Source of the DNA: Casuarina equisetifolia
Lineage: Eukaryota > Streptophyta > Magnoliopsida > Fagales > Casuarinaceae
DNA length: 64,000 bases
Assembly: GCA_028551475.1 (NCBI GenBank)
Contig: CM052360.1
Location: 20,432,682 to 20,496,681, forward strand
Direction of reading: 5' to 3'
Positions 34,105 to 45,239 of the stretch are shown piece by piece (positions within the stretch are counted from its first letter, which is position 1; every line of letters starts with the position of its first letter). Made by a program: the position numbers and the translations under genes. The notes under the pieces were generated by a model that saw only the letters and a program-made list of their open reading frames with translations, was not told where the DNA came from and searched no databases.

Positions 34105-37100
34105 AAGGCTTACAGATTGCTCGATTCTGCGTGCACTTTTGTGGTGCGTGGGGCATGGAGAAAATCACCATCTAGTTTGGAAATCTAACTTTATGGTAGA
34201 TATGATCTTTTGATTTTCTAAGCTTGCAATAATATATTTTGAACTCCTATCGAGGAAGAAGTAGTGAACTTGTGGGACAAGAAATATAGGTTTGGGAAAA
34301 CCTCGTTCCACAAAGCCACCTTATCCATAAATGAGAGAATTGGAATGCACTTTTAAGTGGAAGTAAATCTAGTTGAGAAATGTGAGGGAAGAGGATACCG
34401 ATCATCAGTTAAAATGATATATTGGTTGCAGCTTTAGTCAGGCTTGACGAGTTTAATATTGAATGAGACAAGATTTTTGCATAGAATAGACAATGAAGTG
34501 CCAACTCTTGTTTCACTCTTTGTATTGGACATCTCTGTTGTCTCTTTATGAAAGAAAAACGAGAGTCCGTCTTGTTTTTCTCCTCCTTTTTGCCTCCTCT
34601 ACGAGTTTCCTGAACATCCTCTCTTTTTTGAGTTTCACCTTATTAGTCTTGTTACCTTCTAACTAAGTTATTTGATCACGGGCAGCGGGATGTGGAGAGA
34701 GAACGGGGATGCTATAGGAGAAAACGGGAAAATAGTTTTTCCATATTTCGTAATTGTGGTTTTTATTCTTTTCCTTGACATGGTTTTTGCTACTACATTT
34801 TTCATTTTTCTTGGCATCTCCTCATTTTCTTTGAAAGGACGACTTTATTGTGAAGTCTATCTTCTGCTTTTTGGCAGGTGGGGAGAGTCAGTCGTACTGC
34901 AGAAGGGTCATATCAGTCAAGTGGGGAGATTATCATGGAAGGATTCTTGGCGATGGCGCTGCATATGCCATAAAGGATTGGTTCCGTCAATTTTTCCCCT
35001 TCTTGGCAACCAACGAAAACAGCATCTTTTTGTTTTTTCGTTTCTAGCCAACAATGACAGCATATTCCTGGAAAAACTTTTGTTTGGGGCCCGTGATTGG
35101 AATTAACAATGTAATTTGAAGGCTAAGTTGATAGTAGAGACCTCTTGCCTTAGTTGCGGAATCAGCACCGCGCCATGAGTTGATATATGAGTGTATGGTC
35201 CTGTTATGTCCGAAGCTTTTGAAGTTTTGTTTGTCTTACCTTTCTTTTCACAAGAATGTTTTAATTCATTTCATCAATTCTTTAAACTCAGCTTTTCTTC
35301 GCTTTTTGCTTTCACGTCTATCATTATTGAGATCTATCGAGTGTCAAGTAACTTTATAAGAAATAAAGATTGGACAATGGTACATGTGTGTTATAGTTCT
35401 TGCAACCATGCACGGAGAATTAATGAATCCAATTTCCAAGCTCCAACGCGGTCGCTGTCAAGCTGAACCACTCCCACGCTGACATTGGCTTTAACTTGGT
35501 GGTCTTTGGCCAATTTTCTAGTATTGGGTATTGTTCTCAACATTTCTCTGATTTTCTTCCTCTAAATAGCCTGGATTTCAATGTCTTCACTTCAATGGAA
35601 TCGTTTCCATAAAACAAATATTAACCATATTTTAAAATTTGGATATGCTCCCATGTCTTTTTGGGATGAACTGGACTACGGTTCGAAGTGACTGTTCGTA
35701 CTTAATTAATGCCAACCCAATGAATTTGCCACTTTTCGTCGCATGAAACAACTGTGAACCGTCCTCACAAAAGACCCTTAAAAGCACACGAATCTAGGTT
35801 CTTCTGAAGACAAGACAGCCAAGGATAAGTGGATAAAAATTGCCGAAACCCATGAAAATTTCCTATTAATCTCAAAACACTAACCAACCCCCCCCCCCCA
35901 CCCCCCAAATAGTTCCACACGCCATCTCCACTTTCCTATTAATCTCAAAAGGAAGACAGAACCTCCTTTTGCTTTACATGTCTTCACTTGGGTGTTTGAT
36001 CCTTCGTCTCCCTCCTCCGCGGTCTTCGTTTTTGGTTTTCCAGGATAGCTTGAAGATACCCACAACTTGAATATCAGGAAAAGTTGCAGAGCCAAGCCTC
36101 CAAGAGAGCATAAAGCTGGCTAAATATGATGAGGCACCAACCAGAGCAAATCAAGCTGAAACCTCTTTTCTACAAAATTTGACGTTTGGAGATGAATCTC
36201 CTAATCACGGAGAGAAGTGCGGGTTTTCTGTCCTCGGGGAAGGGGAAACCGGGGGAAACACGACCTCTAAAATCGTTCCATTGATGAAGGTAAGATATGA
36301 CCAAATTCACATCCTAGGGTATATAGAAATCTAGTGCACTATTTTTGCGGACTTCTTAAGCGAGTTGGCAATTGTTTGCAAAATTAGATGCATATGAAGA
36401 CTCTCTTAAGTACAAGCACGTGCCTATCATGGAGGGCTTAATGTCACACGTGTCTTTAGTCCAACTTTAATGCAGAGCCGTGCCTTTATTGACTAACTGA
36501 TTACTTTTCAATGGTTTTTTCTTAGTGCCAATTCTCGGTTTTCAATTAGATACAAAAGTTGGATTTCCATTTAAGAATTAATGAGTTTTTTTTCTTTTTT
36601 GAGTTTTCATGTGTAGTTTAAGAAGAAAACGCCTTGGAGTGAGTGGAAATTACAACAAAACCTCAAAAGTAAGTATCTAAGAAAATGCCTTGGAGTGATT
36701 TTTGCAGATATTTGTTTATTTTACTTTTTTTTTTCACACAGTGTCACCTGCTACTTCACATACCGCCTTCCGGGATACTTATAAAGATCGAGTTAAAAAA
36801 AAAAATTTAGAAATCTTCCTTTTTTCAACCGTTTTTTCTTTTTCTTTTTACTCGTTTTTCTTGAAAGGGAAAGGAAATAATTTGAAGATTAATGACCTCC
36901 CAATATAGACATTCGTACTCCACCTAGCTTGCTCTTACCTTATTAAAAATTTTAGTTTTTAAAATTTGAGAGCTTAGAAGTAAAGGGTGCCCTTTCGCCT
37001 TTTCTGTATAGGAAAGATCGAGGAAGAACATTCTCCTCTCAACCTTGACATCATTGAAAAGCATGACTGTCCCAATGTTAGTCCTCAATTTCGATTCTCT

Positions 37101-37270
37101 TTTATTTTCCTCTTCCATGTTAGTTACTTATATGCAAATTTGCTATTCGTCATATTTTAATGTATTGTGTTATACATGCAATTCTTTCATTGTTAGTTCT
37201 TAGTCGAGGAATTCTTACTTTTTTGGGTTCGTCTTTCAATCGGGTGAAGACTAGCTTGAGCTGGTACTTT
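34105..37270. other. unassigned stretch between pseudogene fragments
   Basis: A 144-codon open frame (34672-35106, +) shows a hydrophobic start but no family. Poly-C runs occur at about 35888-35907. A 73-codon stretch open in one frame (36071-36289) ends at a GTAAGA donor. None is recognised; fragments too decayed to identify are likely, given the neighbours. Confidence 0.35.
36071..36289 (+). other. possible orphan exon, product unknown
   Basis: The frame is open between a TGA at 36068 and the donor GTAAGA at 36290, encoding for example KLAKYDEAPTRANQ and FGDESPNHGEKCGF. It is less AT-rich than its surroundings. No start codon or matching next exon is visible. Confidence 0.2.
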
Positions 37271-37309
37271 CTAAAATATGAAGTCAATCATTATGGATAT
37301 CTTCTCAGA

Positions 37310-37675
37310 GGTTGTCAATGTAGTGCTATGTTTCAGTTGTTTATTTCATGGATATTCCAAAAAGCACAATGATATTGCAGAATCTTTACTTGAAAAGGAA
37401 AATGGAAGTTCTTTGCTGCATTCACCAATGCCAGGATTTGGTGCCAAGTTACCTTCCAGTGGCTAAATCCCATCTATAAAAGTGATCAAATTCAAAAACT
37501 TGAATTGCCTCGTATTCCTACAGTTCCTCGGTCTAAAACAGTGGAAGAGGCTTCCTTGTTGCTGGAAGAATCGCTTAGAAAGTAGACATTTGTAGATTCT
37601 TCACTAACTAAAGCCATTGCCAATACCATACAGAAATCCATGGTGAAAAATGCAGTTTTTGCAGGTATCAATTTC
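37310..37675 (+). pseudogene. ABCC (MRP-type) transporter, N-terminal fragment
   Basis: The peptides AESLLEKENGSSLL, VTFQWLNPIYKSDQIQ, LELPRIPTVPRSKTVEEA and LLEESLRK correspond to the linker between the extra N-terminal membrane domain and the first core membrane domain. KAIANTIQKSMVKNAVFAG follows. There is one frameshift near 37420 and one TAG codon after LLEESLRK. The fragment ends in LINE-like sequence. Confidence 0.85.
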
Positions 37676-37689
37676 TTTTTTGTAATTTT

Positions 37690-37815
37690 GTTTTCTTTTT
37701 TATTTCACATTCAGCTTTTCATAACTTTCAAAAGTCTTGCTAAATTGGGATATGTTTTTATATTTTTATACACTAATTTTTATTAATATAAACTTATTTT
37801 TCCATGAAAAAGATA
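37690..37815 (+). mobile_element. LINE 3' end (+ strand)
   Basis: TATACACTAATTTTTATTAATATAAACTTATTTTTCCATGAAAAA resembles the LINE tails at 51.3 and 57.4 kb. It starts where the ABCC fragment ends. Confidence 0.55.
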
Positions 37816-38329
37816 ATTAGAAAGATATTTTAGTAGATTTTGCAATAAATAATAAAAAATAAAGTAATTATCAACATGTTAGTAGTCTAAGTCTTGAGTT
37901 TGACACTTCATACTCTCAAACCTTTTTTAACCTAACCACAAAAAGAAAACTAAAAATACTAATGTGGAGAGTGAAGCTGAGTATTTCAAGGTTTTATCTT
38001 TGTTTAGTAAGCCCCAGGAGTAGGTGGCAGTTGGATGGGCACACGCATTGCATAAAAAATAATTAAAAAGACACTCTTGCCGGTTTGTAATATATAACCA
38101 AAATGGTTTTTCAAGAAGCTGTATGACTGAAGAAAATATTTATAAGCAAATTGAGAGGCTTATTTGGACCACAGCAAAGGTAGAAGATGAATTGCGAAAG
38201 ATAGGCCAGTAAGAAAACAAAACATACTTTCTAGCAGTCATTACGCCATGTGCCCTATAAGTCGGGCAAAGATTGCGGGAATACTTTTGGACTGGACAGC
38301 TGTAAGTATGAGGTTGTCTATTTATAAAA
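37816..38329. other. no recognised feature
   Basis: AT-rich, nothing assigned. Confidence 0.4.
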
Positions 38330-39330
38330 GGTGCAGTGCGGTGGCCTGTCTCACATCATCAACCTCCTTCGGAAGTGAGCCAAAACTTTAAAGAAGAGCC
38401 TTCGTGACGCTATATTTGTTTTTAGTTGCTTAATGCATCAGGAATTAATATTAACACCTTATTTGTACAGTTTTCTTTGCCAGATGGAGCAGCAAAAGAA
38501 CCTCGGATGCTGGCGCACTGTTTTTAACGTATGGAGTATCAACTTTGTAGCAGAAAATTCTTGGACATTTCTAGCAAAACCAAATGGAAAACTGCATTAT
38601 ATGCCAAAAAAATTGTACCCTAAATTTAGACGGCGTCGTGGAGGCATGATCTTATAAAAAAGTAGCGGAATCTGCATGTGCTGTAGCCTATAGACTTTGA
38701 AGCGACTAATATCAAGAAGCCGAGAAAGGCAACAACGTAGCACGCATATGGCAATGGTAAGTGCAACACTAGAACTTGGGTACCTTCCCGTCACCTTCTA
38801 TTCAAGCAATAGAGTAGCCCGTCGACGTTCCAAGCAAATAATATTAAGGACAAGGACGGTGGGACCGTAGCACTTAATTGACCGTTTCGTCCATTTCGCA
38901 GAGAGCTAATCTCAGCACTGGTGTTTTGGCTTGAGAAGATGAGTTGCCGGTTTGACGATCCACTCGGCCGGTTTGAATCGGAGCAGGCTCGGGGCCTCTC
39001 TTTCTCTTGCGCTGAAGCCTTGTTCGATTCCTGTTGAAGTGGTTACTCACCTGCTACATAATTTTTGCATTATAAACTTTTAGCAACGTGGAGACTTCGA
39101 GCAAATGATTCCTCGTTACCCACCGACTGGGCCATCTCTCTCCCTATGTGTGGGCGTTTTCCACCAAATTTTCGGGGAAATACTACATAAGAAGACCGGA
39201 AGGAAGGATCCTAGCACTCAACCGACAGTTTGCTGTTTTGGTACAATTTGATCCCAACAATCCCCGTAGCCACGTCGCCCGGTCTTAGCCCAACGTTAAT
39301 TTTTGTAAGATAGAGCCTTCGTACAAATCA
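38330..39330 (+). repeat. R1 repeat copy
   Basis: Blocks in R1 order: GTGCGGTGGCCTGTCTCACATCATC, GAGCAGCAAAAGAACCT, GGAGTATCAACTTTGTAGCAGA (compare 10750), TTTAGACGG..GCATGATCTTATAAAA (compare 3290), AAGCAAATAATATTAAG, then a GATAGAGCCTTCG block. Confidence 0.7.
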
Positions 39331-39500
39331 TCAACTTTTTTATGACGTCAATGTTGAAAAATTATCACCCTTATCTGAGACAAATATTGGTATAACTGTT
39401 TGTCTTTAAAATAATAATAATAAGGGGAGGGTGTGTATGACACGACTTTAGTTAAATTCTTGCACATAAGGCCACCAAGTTTTAAGGTATAATTGTCCTC

Positions 39501-39640
39501 GTTCACCAACCGGCAGGGTCCATTTCTCTGTCCTTCTTGCCGTCACTGTTCACCAACCAGCAGGGTCCATTTCTCTGTCCTTCTTGCCGTCACTGTTCAC
39601 CAACCGGCAGGGCTCATTTCTCTTTCCTTCTTGCCGTCTT
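39501..39640 (+). repeat. 47-bp tandem repeat, three units
   Basis: GTTCACCAACCGGCAGGGTCC starts at 39501, 39548 and 39595 with very few differences. Confidence 0.95.
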
Positions 39641-41129
39641 CCTATATATAATATGTTCATTCCGACATGCGTGATCGCTGGACATTACCTCCATTTTGTA
39701 ATTTTTTTTCTTTCATAAAAGTTTGGCTGGTTTTGGAAAATGAGAGGAAACTGATTTGCTACATTGTTACATTTACTTGCGATCTTATTACTAGTTCAAA
39801 GTAGCAGAGTTAATGATCCTAGAAATTGTCATTGCTGCAGAATTTGGATGAAGAATTATCTACCTTGGTGTTAGCAACCAACAAGTAATGCTAGTGCTAT
39901 GACGAGATTTTTATTTGAACCATCCCAATAGCTCCAATTTTGAGGAATCAGGATGGAAAACTGAGAGGAGAAAATAGAGAACGATCGAAACCGACATGAT
40001 ATGGTTGAATTCGCTGTATTGCACCATGAAAACACAATGGGGAAGCCTTGATGGCTCCAGCAGTATACATCGAAACAATTTTCCACGACAAAACCAAGTC
40101 AATTTTTGGGGCCGGGGCGGGGCCAGGATTAGGACCAGGCCGATTTTCATAAACATGGCCAAGTTCCGAGCCAATATTTAGGGCTTAAGCCGAGTCAACA
40201 CCGCTCCAAAACACCTTGTAAATTTGCCATCATAAATTTTATATCCACGACTTTGTTAATTTCACTACTAACCTCTCTTCTCCCAAAGAACTTGGCCAAA
40301 TTTATGCCAAATCAAAATGCATATAAAATTTTGGCATATCAAAATGTGTGGAGTACAAATGCACGTCACATAACATAAATTTATTGTATAAAAAATAATA
40401 AAATATTACAAACATCAAATAAGCAAATTACAATTACAATTAAAACACAATCTAATGTAACATGGGGCACACCAAAATAATCTTCATCTTAAAAGGAAGA
40501 TTTTGGTGAGAGGTAGGGACAAAACAGGGTCCCCATGTGCGAGGAAGATTTTTGTAAAAATTAGGGTCAAAACAAAGTTTCCATGTTCCTACATGCAAGC
40601 GCAAAATAAACTACTAATCTAGTTTAATTGAATTAAGTTCTAGACTTCCTGGAAAAGAAACAAGAAGCCTTTTAACTTTCACCTAGTTTTTTGCTAACAT
40701 GCTGCCCCAATTCAGCCACGAGAATGCTTCCCAGAGCAGAGAAAGTGTGGCTGAGTTCCCTGAAGCGACAGTATAATAAGGCACGCCCGACACTACAGAG
40801 AGTAGAGAAGCATATCAGAGCAGAGTAGTACGTCTTCATGGACAAGGAGGATGGATGTTCGCCGTTCTTGTTCGGATTAGGGATGTTGACAAGGATTTTG
40901 ATTCATCAACGGTGATCTTAATTGCAGCTTGGTGTGTGAACTAGGTTGGTTCGAGTTTTTGGGTCAAACACACCACATACTATTTCACGACTAAAAATGT
41001 GCAGTAAATATATCAGAGGGGGTACAGTAAATGTCAGAACCTGCAAAGCGAAGTTGGTTCCGCAAGAAAGGTATAAACTCAAGGATGAGGCCCCGCAAAG
41101 GCGATACAGCCAATAATTTCGAACCACGC
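39641..41129. other. no recognised gene
   Basis: Short open frames only; no family features or repeats that I can place. Confidence 0.4.
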
Positions 41130-41720
41130 AGGCGCGTATATCATTACGTACCTTCAGCTTTACGCCACTCATGGCTTGTGCTACTCAACAGAGAGAAAAG
41201 AAACCTTGAAGCTACTCTAAAAGCGTGAAACTAGGTCATTAGGCGCACTAATTCATATTAACAAATAGAAGATTCTTTACCAAGCAAATTAGTTTTTGGC
41301 AAAGTGAGAGGAGCGTCACTCTTTTTATACAATATCGAAAAGTAGTCGTAGAAAACATGACCAACAAGACCTTTAACTTTTTGACCTCAACAGGAAGCAT
41401 GAAGCCATTATTACTGCGCACATGGTAGCTTTTATTTTTCAACCTCGTTGCCAGACAACAATTATACAATATTACGGCAACATGGGTCGCAAGTAGCACT
41501 TCCAAGTAAATATCTCCGCTTTCAAGGATCTTGAATTTAACTTTCTGTAGCAATGTACTCTTGAAGTACTGACATGTATTGGTGAAACAGCTGAACTTTG
41601 AAGGAGAAAAATAAATATTTTCGGAATTTACATTAGCAGGAAAACTTGAACAAAATACCACGACAGAAGTCTTATACTTCAGCTTTGTCAGACGCCGCAC
41701 AGGGGCATTTCCAGTAACCT
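41130..41720 (+). repeat. R2 dispersed repeat, isolated copy
   Basis: It shares, in order, CTCATGGCTTGTGCTACTC..ACAGAGAGAAAAGAAACCTT, GTGAGAGGAGCGTCACTC, GAAGTACTGACATG and TTAGCAGGAAAACTTGAAC with units at 45.3-46.9 and 59.2-60.9 kb. A 193-codon open frame on the minus strand (41248-41829) crosses it. The other copies do not keep that frame, so it is probably chance. Confidence 0.65.
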
Positions 41721-41884
41721 CTTGCTTGCATTGTGCTTCACTGAAGAGAAGGCATCTCTCAATGTAGCCAAAAAAAAAAGAAAAACCATTAAATTCATTA
41801 GGCAAAATCAAACTCATATCAAACTGCAAAAGTTGAAATACTAACTAATTCAAAGGCAATGATTAAGAAGTAAGCTAAAGGTAC

Positions 41885-42069
41885 CTTAAAATGAGGCACT
41901 GTTCGTTTGAGGAAATCAGGGGTAGGCTGAAAATCGGCATCAAAAATGGCGACGAATTCATAGTCTCTGACATAGCTACAATTCATGGCAGACTTCAGAT
42001 TACCAGCTTTGTACCCATCTCTGATCACTCGATGGCGGTACACAATGCGGGCACCCTCTTGCTGCCCAA
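41885..42069 (-). pseudogene. CSLC (cellulose synthase-like C) single-exon fragment
   Basis: The exon between a TATAG acceptor and an AAG|GTAC donor encodes [20 protein letters not shown] and [20 protein letters not shown], then RTVPHFK. This is the strongly conserved GT2 glycosyltransferase core with the DAD-type Asp residues. CSLC enzymes make the glucan backbone of xyloglucan in the Golgi. The reading frame is intact, but no other CSLC exon is seen within several kilobases on either side. A DUF247 gene lies 480 bp upstream on the same strand. Confidence 0.85.
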
Positions 42070-42549
42070 CTATAACTAGCAGTTGAACAATTAAAAATTC
42101 AATGCTTCAACTTTTATTTTCACTGCTGTCTTCTTAACTGTTCAAGATTTTTGTCTAGAGCATTGAAGATCACATTAGCCATATTATGCTTTTAAAATTT
42201 CTTAATGACTTAATGGGGTCTCTTAGTTCTACCAATGTGCACCAACGTGGGCAAGTAACCTTTGAACCCCTCCCAAACTCATCAGATAAATTTAAAGCAT
42301 ATGAAGTATGAAATCAGAAATCTAACTTGATTAAAGTAATACATTTAACTAGTAAAAAGTCAATACAAACATAGCAATATACTGATTACAGAAACAATAT
42401 AAAGCTTAGACAACACTTCGTCACAGAATTAGAGAACACTGAAAATGTTTGAACTTCACAATGAGAAGTACAACTGCGCTGAAATTAAAATAAAAAAACA
42501 AAAAAAAACTGCCGTGGAATGGGGAAATGGTGACATTTCAGCGCTACAG
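42070..42549. other. no recognised feature
   Basis: Spacer between the CSLC exon and the DUF247 stop codon. Confidence 0.4.
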
Positions 42550-43843
42550 TCAATGGGGATAGAAGGACATAACAGTATATACTGTTTGCAACGAAGTAAG
42601 TATAAGGAGGATAACAGCTGCAATAACAAAGGCTATGGTCCATGGTGTGCTGAAGTAATTTAGCATCAAATCTGCCCTCCACTTACGCCAACGGCTGCTG
42701 CAGTATTTGTTCAGTTCTTCACAAAGAGTAGCAAAATAGAATTTTTCAAAATCCAGAACAACTCCATCTTCAAGCTTGTTAATAAGACATGAACCTTCCG
42801 TGTTATTGCTACGCCTATTCTCAAGAATTCCATCCTTGACCACCAAGTCTACATCCTTGTTACTATTAACAAGGCGATTCATAAGAACAACATAATCATT
42901 TATGCACCTATCTTCGTAATAGCATTGCTCAAAGTCAATTAAATTATGCAGAGATTTCTGTCTCATCACCTATAATAAGTTTTGGAATTTCCAGAATACC
43001 CTTTTTGAACTGAAGGTCAAATAAGTTTTTATTTGACCTAGCTTTAAATTTGACCCCTGCGAGACGTAACTCCCTTATGCTAGGCATGTTTATTGTTTGA
43101 AGTTTCCCTGGACTCTTCACATACCGTGGTAGATGGAAGAATCTTATGAGGTCAACAAAATGTTGAATGTCTAAAGAACGGATTTCGTCCAATCTGTCGT
43201 CCATAACATCCAAATGCATTGCTGCTTTGAAGAAGAAACATGAGAGCTCAAACATTTCGATGCCAACCTCCTCTCCTTTGTCCGATGTGAATGTTAATCG
43301 ATTGTCAAAAAGCTCTCTAAGAATGAAGAATGGAAGCTGATTTTCAAGTAATAGCATATCAAGCCATATGTCCTGTTTCATCCATGGTTTTCCATATATT
43401 TTATCATTCCCATCTCGCTCTTTATTAAACTTGAACCTCAATAAGAAACCAAAAATGAAGGCAGCATCCCTTAGAATGATTTGGACAAATTTGTCACTGC
43501 CAAACCTAATAGCTTCAGCATAACAAGCACGCAATTTTTTTTCCTTTTGCCTTACAACTTCGTAATAGAATTCCATGCTTTCATTGGTCTTGCAAATAAG
43601 ACCTTCCAGGTACTTCTTTTTATATTCTTCCATGGCTCGTAGTCCTTTTCTACCATGATGAAGCGGACCAATGGAAACTAGGTTAGGTGCATAAACCTTT
43701 TCATTGACATGACGCAGTCGCTAAGGAACTCTACAGATACATGGAGCGGGCATGGAATCAGGGCTCTCCATTTCATTTGTCGTTGATCCTTCAGATCGAG
43801 TACTGCGACGTATCTCAATTGAATGATGCTTATTTCTCTCCAT
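42550..43843 (-). pseudogene. DUF247 (UPF0481) protein gene with one nonsense codon and one frameshift
   Basis: The start at 43843 (MERNKHHSIEI) is chosen because DUF247 proteins often begin like this. Conserved parts follow in order: CRVP, RLRHVNEKVYAPNLVSIGPLHHG, GLRAMEEYKKKYLEGL, WMKQDIWLDMLLLENQLPFF, LDIQHFVDLIRFF, IPKLIIGDETE, LIDFEQCYY, YVVLMNRLVNSNKDV. A C-terminal hydrophobic helix (TIAFVIAAVILLILTSLQTV) would anchor it in a membrane. Damage: TAG at 43721-43723 after CRVP, and a one-base insertion near 42955, between GDETE and the LIDFEQ frame. Total length (about 431 codons) is normal for the family. Two lesions in an otherwise well-kept gene point to recent loss, or to sequence errors. 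DUF247 genes are plant-specific; some are self-incompatibility determinants in grasses. The function here is unknown. Confidence 0.88.
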
Positions 43844-45150
43844 TTGCTTTCTGTTTGTATCAACAAATTCCAATATGTAATCAAACAAGAAGTAAAGCCC
43901 AAAATAGAAATCATCTACATACCATTCATTACTTAAAATCAAATAGAATGATTTAGAAAGTAAGAGACAAATACGTCTGCTAAAATATTTTTATGTAGGG
44001 TTGATCGTTTTTCCAAGAGTGTCTTCATGATCACTTTTAAGGATGGATGATATTTTAGTTTTACCCGGTCCATGTGCAAAAACAGAAAGCAGAAATAATT
44101 ACATGGTGTATGGTGTTATATAAATGTATATTTAACTAACCAAAAGAAAATGTATATCTAACTCATGCCCTTCTACCACCCACTCTTGGAAACCCATAAA
44201 CATAGATTTTTTTTGGGTGAAATGATAAATTGTATTAATAAAACATAAAGTATAGAAGCAAAGGTTCATATTTCAACATTATAAAAAAATTTATTATAGC
44301 TGCAAAAAGATGTAAGTTGAACAAATCCAAATTTTACAAAAACCAATGTCCTTTTAAGAAGTTTTTATATTTCTGAACAAAGATATCATTTCACCCAAAA
44401 AAGTGATATCTTTTATTGGAGAAAACAAATTTTTCTGAAAAAAATAATTGATATCCCAATTTATATTTCTCCTATAATATAGGATATCAGTTTTTGTCTT
44501 CTTTTAGTTTTGTTCTAAAGATCAAAGTTTAAATTTGCTACTACAAAGTGCACAAGTGACACACTCAACACTAATCACAAATTCTAGAAAAAGTATGTAA
44601 TACAATTAGTAAATCAACCATTAAAATCCTTGACAATGAAAATCAGCGTAGGAAAAGAAAAGAACGAATTAGGTATGTATGTTCTATTATAAGCAGCTCC
44701 AGCTGCAGCATGCTGATGTCCGGTTATCTCAATACTCAGTTTATAGGTTAATAAAGGTCATATGCTAAGCCATTTTTATCTCAATACTCAATTTAATCAT
44801 ATCATATCAAGAATTATTTCTACCATTAGTCCAAACAAAAACTTCAATCGGAGAAAAAGTGTTAAAAATATAACAACTTTTGTAGATTGAACTCACAACT
44901 AGTTGGGTAAACAAAATAACTTTGAGCTGTAAGCGAAAAGTGCGGCGTATGTCAAAACTTATGACAGAAAGATAGCGATTAAATCGCAAGAAATAGAGAA
45001 AGCGGAGGCTTGTGGAATTATTGTACCTGCTGTGGAGAAGGACGCTCACAGGGAAAACAACTGCAAAGATCTTTGCTCTTTTTTTGGATAAAAGTCAGTT
45101 TTTCTGTTCCACCAAAATATGGGAGCTGCTTCTCTGTTTTATAAGCAAGA
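43844..45150 (-). promoter_or_regulatory. DUF247 leader: TATA box, 5' non-coding exon and intron
   Basis: On the minus strand a GCTTATAAAACAG box (45138-45144 region) precedes a leader ending in GCAG|GTACAA near 45027. An intron then runs to about 43930. The same arrangement is kept in copy B (TATA at about 59033), which supports a real promoter. The intron contains LINE-derived sequence. Confidence 0.5.
44209..44402. repeat. perfect 19-bp inverted repeat around LINE-tail sequence
   Basis: Arms 44209-44227 (TTTTTTGGGTGAAATGATA) and 44384-44402 are exact reverse complements, 156 bp apart. The left arm begins a minus-strand LINE tail. Copy B (58137 onwards) has a diverged left arm and no right arm. 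Confidence 0.85.
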
Positions 45151-45239
45151 ACCTATATCCCTCTTCCCAGGTCGAAGATACAAGTTCCTTTAAAAATTGA
45201 AGTCGTTCTTCAATTCTTTTTCCGTGAACAATCCCAAAT

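Noticed and set aside
34672..35106. 144-codon frame as a transporter piece
   Set aside because: A weak likeness of GEIIMEGFL to metal transporters in another frame is too short to support a call.
39501..39640. CRISPR-like array
   Set aside because: The three 47-bp units are directly adjacent without spacers, and this is plant DNA. It is an ordinary tandem repeat.
41248..41829. 193-codon minus-strand open frame
   Set aside because: It crosses the R2 repeat. The frame is broken in the other copies and shows no family features, so it is probably chance.
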